Source: Sparassis latifolia (Eukaryota > Basidiomycota > Agaricomycetes > Polyporales > Sparassidaceae). From it: a stretch of 64,000 nt of DNA. The notes under the pieces were generated by a model. The model had not been told where the DNA came from. It did not search any database and saw nothing but the letters and a program-made list of their open reading frames with translations. Where the stretch lies: the NCBI GenBank assembly GCA_018466975.1, contig CM031557.1, forward strand, positions 1,984,001 to 2,048,000, given 5' to 3'. Position numbers and translations under genes: made by a program. Positions within the stretch are counted from its first letter, which is position 1. Each line of letters opens with the position of its first letter. Below are positions 31,800 to 43,739 of this stretch, one piece after another.

Positions 31800-34144
31800 A
31801 TGGCATCATGGGTGCTCAGTCAAGCACCATGGACGTCCTTGGCTCGTGTACGCCTCCGGTTTGAAGCTTTTTCCTGGCCGGCGAAGCAGTATGCTTGGTC
31901 GAAGAATTACTTCAGCTCTCCTCTCCTCTCCCAGGAAACGCCGGCCGTGTTGGAGTTGAAGAAACAGCCATATCCTTCTAGCCCTCTGGATTCGTCGGTC
32001 TTCGAGGACATGAACGCTGACTATGGATACGAAGCTGTAGCGCCGCCGACGCCTGCGCGTCGTCCATGCAACTTGCTCGTCCAGCTCGTCAAGGACCAGC
32101 AATACGCAGACGTCGAGCAGGTTTACGCGGAGCTGCTGGAGATGGGGGTGGAGATCAGACCCTCTTCCGTGTACTATGATATGGCGTTACGCGCTCTGGA
32201 AGACCCCGACAAGAGCCCGCACGCAAGGATGATGGCCTTCACGAAGTGGTGGTCGCTCGTTCCACCCATTATGCACAGGTACCGCGTAAACGTCACGAAA
32301 GTGCAGGAAATCATCCTCGAGCAGAACCCATTCCCTGACCCTCTACTCATCGCGTGGTTCACGGTGATCAGCGCGTCGAAAGGTTATGCGTACCTCTTCG
32401 GAGTACGCGCAGTCACTCTTGTCGTCCGCTACGCCGACCCGTCCTTCAGTTCGTCTTTCCTTTATACCCTCCATCAGACCACCTTGCAGTGGTTACAGTC
32501 GCTGGCTCCTCGCAAGCGCGAGCGCTACGAGCCGTTGTATGAACAACTATTTCAGGAATGGTACGCGTTTGCTGTGCGGCAGCATTGTATGACTGGACGG
32601 GTGGATGCAGCGGTTGCGCTTCTACGAGATGCACGTTCCAGGAATGTCAACATCGATAACTTCACCTACGACTTTCTGAAAGGCAAGCTCAGACGGCGCC
32701 GCGACTCAATTAATCTCTTGTTGGTCGAGCAGTTCCAAAGGACGGATGTACCTAGTGGACTTAACCCTACAGTATCCCGACCTCCGCTTGACTTGTTAGA
32801 GGAACCGTCTCTCTACGAACTGGACCGTACAGTATCTCCAACTCCTTTTGACTCTGTTAAGGATTCATCTGCGACCTGGGCACTCAGATACTGGAGTTTC
32901 TCGGGCGAGAAGTCGTTGGTTTCCGCCTTGCGCGATCTGAGGCATAGCATGACCAACTCCAGGTACCCCAATCCAGTCACATTCGCAGAGTTCATGGACG
33001 CCTACCGTGCTTCTGGCCGTTCCGTCGCCTTGGGTATTCTCCGCAAGCAGTCGTATTCAAATTCTTTCGCGACTGCCTCGTGGTGGGCGCTCTCCGAGAT
33101 GATGTACCATTATCGCCGCCAGGAATATGCTCTGGTGCTCCTCGCTTATGCGCACCATTTCCACTTGGTTGGCATCCCGGCATGGTTGTCGCAGCATCTC
33201 TCTACTCTGGAGAAATTAGCTCAAGACTCGCGCTATGGAAGACGTGTCATCCCTCTCTATCCAGTGCCTCAGAAACATTGGCCGATGTCGCAGCACACGT
33301 CCCTTGTCTGGCGTGCAGTCGTGGAATTGACTGCTGAAACCTCCGGAGCGCTCGAAAGCCTCTACCAAGAACTTCTGTCTCAGGTGGCAGCATCACAGGG
33401 GGCAGTTACGACAGGCTCCCTCATGAAACCCGAACCCCTTCATTCCCTGCCCCGCGTTCAAGATTGGAGCATACCGTCTGCAGACGAGTATCCGGCGGCA
33501 ATCCCACCGCCAACCTCATTCGATGACGCGCACTTCAACGTCTTCATTCGCGCGTTCATCAACAAGGAAGGTGCGGGCCCCGCGCGCGCGATACAGGTCA
33601 TTGACGACATGTACCGCTTTGGCTTCAAGGTCAGCGTTCACAGTCTCACCCCGCTCGTCTCCGCGTTTGCCCGGGAGGGAGAGCAGGACCGCCTGAAGAT
33701 GCTCCTGTCCCGCATGGAAGAGTCCTTGCCTTCTGAGACACCCGCTGAGGACAGTGTAGCCGAGGGCGAAGGAGATGTGGCCGGTGCAGCTGGCGTTGCC
33801 CCCGAGAACGCGCTCCCTGCACCGAACGTGGTGACGTACACCGCGATTATATGGGCATTCATCCGCACGTACCAATATCAGGAAGCCACGGAGTTTGTGG
33901 AACAGCTCAAAGAGAAGGGCCGTTATGTCCCCGGGACGAACCGCCGTACGGACCTGGCACTAGCCGTGCTGAAGGAGCGCATTCGAATGGGAGGTGGTTT
34001 TGAGCAGGGTGAGTTTTGTCTCGTGATACTGTATGGTGCGCACCCAGTCTGATTGGTTCTCTAGGTCAGTACACGCTGTCCTCGCCTTCGGGGTCCACGG
34101 ACTATCAGCCGTCGAGGAATCCTCCGCTGCAGCGAGGCTCATAA
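31800..34144 (+). CDS. PPR-like mitochondrial RNA-metabolism protein
   Basis: Exons 31800-34008 and 34065-34144 encode 762 residues. The proposed start is MASWVLSQAPWTSLARVRLR, a basic, Arg/Ser-rich leader plausible for mitochondrial import. Degenerate pentatricopeptide (PPR) helical pairs are visible: VQLVKDQQYADVEQVYAELL, CMTGRVDAAVALLRDARSRN followed by VNIDNFTYDFLKG, PARAIQVIDDMYRFGFKVSV followed by HSLTPLVSAFAREG, and APNVVTYTAIIWAFIRTYQY before FVEQLKEKGRYV. PPR proteins bind organellar RNA in a sequence-specific way and act in its processing, stability or translation. A Glu/Ala-rich loop interrupts the last repeats. The start could lie further upstream, since the frame is open to the left and a possible acceptor is present. 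Confidence 0.8.
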
Positions 34145-34769
34145 GAGGTTTTGAGGGTGACAACAGAGCGCAGTAGGCGCAGTCGGATTTGCTCTATGCA
34201 CATCCTTCACCGCTGGGGTTGGAGAATCAACGGGCGTACCGTTGAGCAGGAGCAGAATATGCCGGGCCTTGGAGTACCAGGCTATGCATTCGGATCCTTC
34301 GTCCGCTCCCTGGAAGGTGAGATGGAGGCGCAGTGTAGTCGGTGCCTTGTTGTAAGCATGTGCCGATGATATTTCGGAGAATGGGTGTCGGTCCAGCGCG
34401 ATCTGTCCGTCCGCAGCTAATGCTCAGCGCGAGCTAGAGGAGAACGCAGTCTGGACAGCCGTATAATTGAGCTGTCACGGTTGGCAGTTTAGCACTCGAA
34501 ACCACGGATCGAGGAATGTGCGAATAGATAACAGTACTCTACTCCTTAGTGATACGACAGCGGTAGCAATGTATAGCGGGGGAAGATTAGACGGATCTAC
34601 GATGTAATTTTGGATGACATGGGCGGTGCAAGGTCATTGAGATCAAAGCGAGAGAAAGCATCAACACGAAATCCTGAGCAATGATAGAAAGATCCGAGCA
34701 TAGAAAGTACTGGAGCACGAACAGAATAGGAAGAGAAGAAAACAGAGATTGCGCACATCCGACATACGA
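34145..34769. other. Spacer between convergent genes
   Basis: 625 bases between the 3' ends of the PPR-like and PHD/chromo genes. No further exon with a recognisable motif and no repeat was seen. Confidence 0.4.
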
Positions 34770-37700
34770 TCACCACCACCCCACAGCCGCTGCCTCATTC
34801 AGCAACACAGTCGCGTATGAGTCCTCGAGATCATGACCCTCAATCAGCGCTGCATTCTCAAAATCGTCGATGAACCCTGCGCAGTCGCCGAGATGAATCG
34901 GCAGGGTCCACGTCGCGGCGACCGCCTTGTACCTGCAAATCCATCCCACCAGACACCTGTCAGCAATCGACAGTCCGGGAAAACGTGACACTGGTCGAAC
35001 GCACCCGTCCCACTTTACGAGCCACAAAAACTCCGCCGGCGGCTCGTCATTCGTCACCCCGTGCGGCTTGCGCCCAATGATCCGCTCAACGAAGTACTCG
35101 TGCGTCTCCTCCGCCTGACCCTTGTGGTCGCAGTCGGGACGGCCGCAGCCCGGGTTACGGATGTCCATCCCGTGGCGCCGTACGCCTGTTAATTGCGAGA
35201 AGGAATAGATTAGGACGGGAAGTCAGTGATAATATAGAAGACGCGGAGACGTACGTTGCTGCCTGTGAGATGTCAGCGCGTTGAGTATGCGACTTACAAA
35301 GCAAAGAAGGCGTAGATGACACACCGAGATGATTCGCATGGCGGACAATGAAAACTTGCATCAGGATCGAGGCGGGGGTCGCCCGCCGCGAGCCCGACAC
35401 ACCCAAAATGATACCATGCATCGCAACTGTATTGTCCAAGTCAGCATGAAACCTGCCTCCGCAGAAAGTCCAACGTACTTATCGCATTGCACGAACTGTC
35501 AGCGACAGGTACCAAGCACCGAATGAGCACATCACAAAAACCGAGACAAACAGCCACTCACCTCACGCTGCATCTCCCCATTCCGCGCCTTCTCCGGCCA
35601 CCTACACGGCGGCGTCTCTCCCTCAGGTTCAAGTGCCCTCCCATCCGCCATAGCTGCACTTGGAACCGCACGGCCACCTGCACGCGGAGCACCCGTCGAG
35701 TGCCTCGGCGGCCGACCCCGCCGCTTGGTCTGTTCCACCTTGACGCTCTCCAGGGCATCGCCGTCGGTCTTGCGCCTCTTGCGTGGCCTCTCCGCGGGCG
35801 GTTTCTTAAGGGTGCTGCCGCTCTTTCCGCGGCGCTTCGCGCGGCCATGCGTTGGTGGTGGCTCAATGATCTGGATCTCAGGCGAGTCATCACGCTCGGG
35901 AGGCTGGGATTCAGGAGGCGGTATAGAGGCAAGCTGGATGGACGGCGAGGAGACACTGGCTGGAGCGGAGCTGGACGGCTGGGACCCAGCCAAGGAGGAG
36001 AGGCTAGATAGAGAGGAAAGCGTGGAGAGCGCGGGAGAAGGGGGCATCGATTTGAGGTTGCGCGGGAGCGGAAGCCGAAGGCGGGGAGGACGACGGTGCG
36101 AGTGTCTTTGATAAGGAGGACGGGGTGCCTCGTGCAGCGGTCGACCCAGCGGCGACGGTCGAGCTGCTCACCGCAGATACTGTAGAGGAACGCGAGGGTG
36201 CGTCCAACGTGCTGACGGGAGCGGGCGAGGTTAATGCGGACGCGGAAGGGGAGGCGCTGCTCAGCACGCTCTTGGAGCTTGCGGACGAGGGCGCATGCGT
36301 GATGACTGGTAGTGCAATGGGCGTTGCGACGCCTTCTGATTGCGGGGAGCCGTCAATTGGATTGAACAGCCCTAGTTCGTCCGGGTCAGGGTCGGACGAG
36401 TCGGCCTCTCGCTGAGCTGCAGACGTCCCCTCTTCCTTCCTGTCGTCATCTTCAATGGCCCGATGCTCGGGGAGCGCACCGGATGGCACCGGCAAATTTT
36501 CTGCTTCTGCAGACATTGTCAGCTGGAGATCGTGCTGATCTGTGTGAACTCACTCAGCCGTGGTGTATTGTTGCTGTCAGCACTGGGTGATGCGGTGTCC
36601 GCTTTAAAAACGCGTGAGCACAAGAAATTGACACCCAGGACGACTCACAGCTTTCTGTCCATGCGGCAGGTGCCATGGGTTCAGAGGCAAAGGGAGAGGA
36701 AGGAAAACGCGTCTGTACTGGGACAGCTAAGGCACATATAGCGACTCTCTCGGTTAGCTCACCATTGGTATTGAGGGGTGGACGTGTTACCTTTCCCGAA
36801 CGCGGCCAAGTCCATGTGGACATATGAGAGTGATCGGGATCGGGAGTCTCTTTGCGGGAAGCCTACATCGGTGTCGACGTGCACAGCGCTGTGCGCATGG
36901 ACTGCTGTATCTGAGTAAAGCGGCCTGAGCGCATCGACTTCTGCGTTGGCCTTGCCTGGTGTGAGTGCATCAGTGGACGCGTCGATCATCGCGGCGCATG
37001 CATCGATTGAGGCATGCATGAATCTAACGACCGGGGCATCTACGCCTGTGTCAATATACGTCTTCTCGGCGTTCGGAAGATGGGGATCGATGCCCTTGTC
37101 GACAAGATCTGCCATATTTTCCGTCAGCAAGCGGGCAGGCGCGCAGAGTATGTATAGTTACCTCGTGCCACGAGGTGTGGACTCGTGTTGACGGCCTTGT
37201 CTATGCGATCAGAGACTGCCGCTGTTCGATAACATCATGAAACCACGGAAATATAGAGGAAAGGGGACGCACGAGGGGCTTGCGGGTCAACAGTCTTTTC
37301 CAGGAGCTCCTGCAGAGCATACTCGAGGCGTTGGAGGCGGTCCTTAACGGACACGTCTGGCTGCGGCTCCGACACGCCTCCAATGAGCCCGTCGAGCTTC
37401 TGCACGCGACCCAGGACGCTCTGCACGGCCTTGATCTGGAGGATGTGAGACCGCTCGATCCACTGGGCAAGCTGAGAGGTCTCGGAGCGGGCTCGCTCCT
37501 CGGCAGCTGCGATATTGTCGAGGACTGTCTTAATGGACCCCTCGACGTGCTCGAATCGTTCGTAGGTGTGGTCGTGAAGCTTCGCGAGCGCCTGGGTCAG
37601 CGCTGGGAGGACATAGGCAGAGCTTGGTTGACTCTGATGCTGGTGCTGGTGCTGCATGGCGGGCAGTGCAGCAGTGTTCGAATGCGGGATGGCATACGAT

Positions 37701-37831
37701 GTGTAGCTAGGTTGGGCTTGTTGGACGACATGGGCGGTGGGCGACCCCACTCTATGGTCTTGGACGTGATACATAGGGACTCCACTGAGACGCGACGGGG
37801 CGTGGCCGGTGTGCTCCTGAGACGGCTGCAT
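34770..37831 (-). CDS. PHD finger, AT-hook and chromodomain chromatin protein
   Basis: Multi-exon gene from MQPSQEHTGHAPSRLSGVPM (37,831). A Gln/His-rich part and a coiled coil (LAKLHDHTYERFEHVEGSIK, VKDRLQRLEYALQELLEK) come first, then a long Ser/Ala/Pro-rich disordered region and an AT-hook-like KRRGRPPRHS. Next is a PHD-type zinc finger spliced from two exons: CRWPEKARNGEMQREFVQCD, then NCDAWYHFGCVGLAAGD and SFHCPPCE. The C-terminus is a chromodomain-like fold: EYFVERIIGRKPHG, EFLWLVKWDGY, ATWTLPIHL, IDDFENAALIEGHD. PHD fingers and chromodomains read histone H3 tails, so a nuclear reader role is inferred. Exon borders inside the Ser-rich region near 36,030 are uncertain, because two overlapping frames are open there. 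Confidence 0.75.
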
Positions 37832-38004
37832 TGCCCACCGTGTCGCGTTAGATATCTCTGCAAAGTATACGAGGTTGGGATAAGCGTCGATCGGTGAGAT
37901 ATCTGCAATGTGTCGGAGGCGTTACCCGTGGATTAGATTGGCACCGCACCCCTGGCGGTCCCGCTGTTGGACCTGCCTGCGCCGACCTCTACGTGGTCCA
38001 AGGG
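37832..38004. other. 5' flank of the PHD/chromo gene
   Basis: Short stretch before the first repeat element; it probably contains the promoter or 5' leader of the minus-strand gene. It is the last single-copy-looking DNA before the repeat block. Confidence 0.4.
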
Positions 38005-38377
38005 ACTAGTACAGACAGTCAATAATTGTCGGAAGACTCTTAGCGCCCATACGATGTCACGATTTTGTCACAATTTCATTGAATACCCCTGAGTTACAAA
38101 CTTCGTTGCCTTTTAAGGCCATTATAAGGTTTTGTCCCGAAGAAAAATGCCCAAAAATGGTTAAAATGGTATTCGATGGCAATGTGACCAAAAAGTGACA
38201 GTCACAATACATTACATTCTCATTGAGTACCATTTAAACCATTTTTGGGCATTTTTCTTCGGGACAAAACCTTATAATGGCCTTAAACGAAATTTGTAAC
38301 TCAGGGGTATTCAATGAAATTGTGACAAAATCGTGACATCATGGGCGCTAAGAGTTTTTCCGACAATTTACTAGTAC
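38005..38377. mobile_element. Palindromic MITE flanked by ACTAGTAC direct repeats
   Basis: The two halves (about 38,013-38,190 and 38,210-38,369) are near-perfect inverted copies: the left arm runs CTCTTAGCGCCCAT ... GTCCCGAAGAAAAATGCCC and the right arm is its reverse complement with few mismatches. The 8-bp ACTAGTAC occurs at 38,005-38,012 and 38,370-38,377 and could be the target duplication, although the motif is itself nearly palindromic and the left end has 8 extra bases before the inverted repeat begins. No coding capacity. RNA or single-stranded DNA would fold into a long hairpin. Confidence 0.75.
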
Positions 38378-38561
38378 CTCCCTCGGGAGGGAAGCAAACG
38401 GGCGTAGGAGACCTTAGGTGTACATTCTACACGCTGAAAATAAAACAAAGGCAGGAGTGGAGTTCTGTTCTGATACACCTCCCCCGTCTTTCGAACATCC
38501 CCCTGGTTACCCATTCCCCCTACCGTCCTTGTATGGCGCTCTCACTGAGCTGCGGCCACCA
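38378..38561. other. Short spacer between repeat elements
   Basis: Under 200 bases between the palindromic MITE and the next TIR element; nothing recognised. Confidence 0.4.
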
Positions 38562-40782
38562 TACATCAGGAAAACCTTAACTTTACTTATGGGGACTTAT
38601 CTGTCTTATTCAAGTAATTAACATGTTCAAGTGTGTAAGCTGATCTCGATACTTGATCGGCTTGGCCGGTGGCTTGACTGGTGGCTTGACTGGCTTGAAA
38701 TAGCTTGAAGCTTGATTTGTTGTTGCTTAATTGGCTTGAAGGTATGCAAATCACAACCATACTGGTGTCAATAAGAACAACAAGTATATTAAGTACAGTA
38801 AGTACATGCAAAATGCGGCAATAACATCCATTGCAATATGAGTGGTGTCATCCATCATCTCCGCAAGCAGTAAGAGCCAACCAAGATGTCTGCTATGCAG
38901 ACAGTGCACCCGCAGTGATGAATGCAGGCATGGATAAGGAGGCAAGATGTGTCAGTGAGGTGAGCATGCAGGAGACCTTGGCAGAAAGAATAGACAAAGA
39001 ATGCACCTGGGCAGACGTGATCCTCATTTCAGCACATGAGTTGATGGGGAATGTTTCTTTGCACAGAACATCGAGGCCTGGATGGAGAGGTCACTAGGTT
39101 GAGCAGTGCCCATGCAGGCGAGGGAAGATGGGTCGTGGGCAATAGAGTCATTGACCTTGCTGAATGGCGAGTAGAGGAGTCGGTCAGGAGGTGAGTGCAG
39201 CTGCGTGAATGCTGATGGTGAAACTGAGGGTAATTGCCTGCAGGATAATCTCCTATGCGAGATCAATCCCTGTCAGAGTCATGAGTTGATCATCTGAAGG
39301 GTGCATGCATTGCACCAGACCTCATCACTGCACACTCACACAGTCAGATGGCAGTTGCAATTGCCGTGATTGAGCCCATTGGGGCATGAATGAATAGTCA
39401 CAGGAGAGAGGTATACCTAGAGGGAGATGTCAGCGATATAGGGGACCTCCAGCACTGTGCCAGCCCACTTATTGCACGAAAAATGTAACTGGGAGCTCCT
39501 CACCTGGAAGTTCAGAAATGTCCCACTGATGAGAGTGCCTTCTGCTGGTGATGGTGCAAAGTGAGAAGAGAGGGGAATGTTGCACTGCACAGATGTGTCA
39601 TGAGTTCAATATTATTCTCATACTCTCCATGCTTGTCCACTGCACCGTGCTGAGATCTGCAAGCTCTCCGGATGTCTTGTGTGCTTGCCCTGCAAGTATG
39701 CATAGTTCCAATCTTGAGATCGTGTCATGGCAGCGTCAAGTGAAGGTGAGAAAGTAGATAACAGGGCACAGAGAGAAATCAAGGAGAAAGAAGGCAGGCT
39801 TGCACCACGCCAGCAGGACTCGTTGGATTTCAAACATCTGAGTCACATGACCACATGACGTATGTACAGAGTTGTACTCAGAGACACATTGCTTGATGTG
39901 CTTGAGACCTTGAGATAAGTGTCAGCTTAGAGTGCTAAATTGTCTTGTTCTGGCAGCTCAGCATCATCATTGCTTAGCACACTTATTGAAAGTATATTAG
40001 ATCCTGCCAAGTAATCAGTCAAAGAAATATTGGACAATTTATTAACTTTTCGGGCTTGCTGCCTTGGATAAGTGATCTAAGATAATCAAAGTGGATTATC
40101 GCACTTACCTGACAGTGAGAGATAAATAAGATGGTGCACAGAGCAATGAGTGTGTTAGGAGATGGGGAGCAGGGAGGATGAGATGAGGGAGGACAAGTCA
40201 CAACTTTCCAAAGTGGCTGCCTCAAGGAAATTTTTCTGGCAGTTTCAGAAAAATTCCCTTGAGAGCACTCACTCATGTCTTTGCTCAGTCTCTTTGAGGC
40301 TGATCTGCGGATTCTCATCGACTTGCAAATTATCTCTATTCTATCTAAGCTTGACCTGGCTGCCTTTCTGGAGCCTTTTAGTCATCTAGTGGCATATCTG
40401 TCTCCTTTGCTGATGCCAATGCTGATGCCCACTTGTGCTAGATCTCATCCTCAAATGATAGGAAAGGGCAAGCTCTTTGCCAAACAATCTAATGGCGATA
40501 CACTTCAGTTCACTTAGTGTCCTTGTTCTGCTTAACTCCTCTACTGACTTATGTTACTTACTAAGTATATACATTAGTTGACTTATCGGACTTGACATGC
40601 CTGCTCAATTGCCTTATCTGATGGCTTAATGTCATAATCACTATTTTTACTTACTAATATAGACTAAGTAGAGCCAAGAAAGGCCTCAAAATATTATTTA
40701 AGGCTTGGTTCCCGTATCGGAGTTGACCCCTTAGATAAGATGCTTAAGCCGATCAAAGTAAATTTAAGGTTTTTCTGATGTA
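38562..40782. mobile_element. Non-autonomous DNA transposon with about 25-bp TIRs and TA ends
   Basis: The left end TACATCAGGAAAACCTTAAC and the reverse complement of the right end TACATCAGAAAAACCTTAAA agree over about 25 bases, allowing for single mismatches. The 2.2 kb between shows no transposase or other domain; open frames are all under 105 codons. Left subterminal DNA has repeated GGCTTGACTGG units near 38,665-38,700. The TA at each end could be a TA target duplication as in Tc1/mariner-type elements, but superfamily is uncertain. Confidence 0.55.
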
Positions 40783-43332
40783 CCGCTGGCCCCATCAGGC
40801 CCTCCGTACCCGGAGACTCCAATATGTATACCCCATATCACACCTGGCCTCCATACCTGTACACGACGTACACCACCCCTTCTACCACCACCCTCAACCT
40901 CAATTATGACCTAGAATAACACAATGATATCCACTGCTGACCCCAGTCCCCGCCCCTCCCGACAACAGGCCGCATCACCCACCATGTCCTGTTCAGGCAA
41001 CAGGCTTACATAAACACTGATACGTGGTGACACTACTCTTAATCCAACAGCAATATATAGGCGTCCCCTAACCCCACCTGGACAATAGTCTACCTAACCC
41101 CCATAGCAGTTACATAGATCTAATACCCAACGATATCACCCACATACTATCACTACCAAAATTGCACATCGCACCAACCTCTATGCAACCACACTGTAGG
41201 CCAAATGAGCCTTCCCTACCTAGAGACTCTCCTAACACCTAAATACCCCTATTAAAATCATCACGCCATCCCGATTCTGCCCCGAGCATGCCATGAGCTC
41301 ACCGAGCCCAACCCGAACATACCCGCCCTGATGTCGCCTTGAATCACATATAGTAATTCATCCAACATAAAACGAAAAAACCCTAACCCTAAAAAGAACT
41401 ACTCTCACCACTAACCAAATCCGACTCAACTCTTGCATCCACCACAATGCACCCTCAGATCAAGAGAAGCTATCACACTATCACATCAGAGAAATTGTTA
41501 ACCCCCAAAAAGGACCTCATGACTGACACCGGCTAATTAAACGCTCAAGCCGAAATGATACACACAAACACCCAAATGTAAAAATCACCGCCATCTGACA
41601 CCCACCATGAACAGACATCCCATACCTGAACCCTGGCTTCCTACCTTTCACTTCTCCCCCCATTAAAATCGGTTACAACTAAAACCTGCCACCATGTTCT
41701 CCCCATACTGTCTGCTGCAGACAAATCACACATTAGTCTTCCCCACCCCTTGGACCTTCGCCCAATGGCAAAATTGAAGAGCAGATTATTTTCTGCCCAC
41801 CCCTCCTTGAAACCTTCTCTGAATGCATGACCATTTACATTCACTGTCCCCTTAAAAAACCTACCTCAAACCGTCCCTGACGTGCTGCACGACCCACTCG
41901 CCTACCCCTCGCCATTGGACACCATGTCCGAGTTGGAACATATGGCCATGGCATTGTAACACACATACTCCACATCGGCCGCAACCAAGTACATTTTAAG
42001 ATCCTCGAGACTACACGAGGGGAAGCCATCCATATCCAAATCAGCAGAGAATGGGCAGATGTCACCAACACACAATACAGCCAGTTTCTCTCTGGCATCA
42101 ACCCAAGGCAACTAGACGTAGTATAGGTACACATATAACCCTCCACCTACAAACACTTCTCCCAACCCTCCGCAGCTCCATGTTCCCTCGTAGAAATTAT
42201 GATAACTTTGATCACCTGCTGCACGTGACCCATGATCACCTGCTGCACGTGACTCATGATCACATGCAATCACGTGACCAACTCGCAGTACTGCCCGCTC
42301 TGCAAACCCCCACCCTCCCACCTCATCTCAGGAAGTTGGCCCTCTCCCTTAAACCATGGAACCCAATGTCCACCAAGTACGCGTGCACGCTCCGCTCCAA
42401 TAACACACATGTAAAACAAACCGACGCTTTACACTACCCTAAGCGCCAGCCCCGAAACCTCTGTCATCCCAAATTCATGCCCGCTGCAATGAATAGACCA
42501 CGCCTATTAACCGGGTACATCCCACTCTATGCTTCACCCACCAGGGCCCCAAAAAACAACCTCACCACCAACAAACTGATACACAACCAAAACTGACCAC
42601 CGAAAACAACACACCACATCAAACTGTGCACATGCGCGAACGCGTTGCCCCACATGAACACATAATGAAACACATGACGAACAACCCCTCCTCTCCCTAG
42701 TAAGCCATCCCACCCACAAAAAGAGTCCATATTACTCACAAGGCCCTTTCCTATGCCCCAACACACCTAAACCTCGAACCGACGCATGAGCGGTCGACCG
42801 TACCCCCCCGACAACTAAGCAAATACATGAATCCCAAACCAATCATATCACACTGACAGCGGGAACCTTGACGTCGGATACGCACCATCAGATGTGAACC
42901 AGCACCCCCGCTCTGACCGCATGAACCCAAAACTGAATAACCTGCCAAAAAGAAACTGCACCTACCACAACTCAACCAAACTGAGGACACCCTAGACACA
43001 TCACCAACGACAAGGTATGCAAACACTGCCTCACAACCCGCCCTAATCCCGGCCAAATAACTGCCCAGACACTGTTAAAAAGACCAGAAAAACTACGTCT
43101 CCCTTACCATAAATCTCACACTCCTTCAATGTGATCCCCTCGATGGCACGTCCAACAGTATGCCCGCCCAACCACGGTGCACCCACTCTCAATCCAATGC
43201 CAAACCCCTTGGGGAATCGGCTGCGGCCAAAAAGAAAGGCTCCTCCAAGAGCAAAAAAGGTACACCTCCCCCTCTCCTCTTGCTCAATTCACACCCTAAT
43301 CGACCAACACAGGGAAGGAGTCTACAGTCAAG
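40783..43332. other. C-rich, G-poor repeat-derived DNA
   Basis: The plus strand is markedly C-rich and G-poor, the same skew as the non-LTR retrotransposon downstream, so this may be its 5' part or an older relative. A frame near 41,880-42,125 reads GHHVRVGTYGHGIVTHILHI before a stop, suggesting a coding remnant without known domain. Two CCCTAA units occur at about 41,385-41,396. The direct repeat CACCTGCTGCACGTGACYCA at about 42,210-42,250 is a short duplication. Confidence 0.4.
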
Positions 43333-43739
43333 TAGTGCAAAGCAAGGGTATGGATAACCCTCAAGAGTCAAGGGTAAGGGTATCAGAGGGTAAGGGTAGG
43401 GGTATGGATTTTCAAACCCTTGTACCCTTGAAGGGTATCATGACCTATAGTATATATGATGCAGACAGTAACTACAGGGTGAATATAAAGTATGTACAGT
43501 CTGAGTACAACTTAAATCATATTTATAGAAGCTTTAAAGAGAAAAGAAGACTGGTACAAACCTCAGACTTAATATATATAATGTCATTTCCTCAAATAAG
43601 GGCAAAGATTGAGGGGTATACCCTCAGGGTTTGGTACCCTTACCCATACCCTTACCCCTGGTCAAGGCTATGTATCCTTGGAGGGTAAGGGTAGAGGTAT
43701 GCCTCAAAGTACCCAGGGGTATACTCCTGCTCTGCACTA
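43333..43739 (+). mobile_element. 407-bp hAT-like MITE, copy 1
   Basis: Ends are TAGTGCAAAGCA and its inverted partner TGCTCTGCACTA (read at the right edge). GTCAAG flanks both sides (43,327-43,332 and 43,740-43,745). Both subterminal regions are packed with AAGGGTA or its complement. The copy is the same length as copy 2 and about 95% identical by eye (roughly 20 differences, mainly transitions). It interrupts low-complexity Lys/Ser/Pro coding-like DNA. Superfamily is inferred from TIR sequence and, in copy 2, an 8-bp target duplication. Confidence 0.8.

Noticed and set aside
41381..41397. Telomere-like CCCTAACCCTAAA
   Set aside because: Only two units, within C-rich repeat DNA; insufficient to claim an interstitial telomere.
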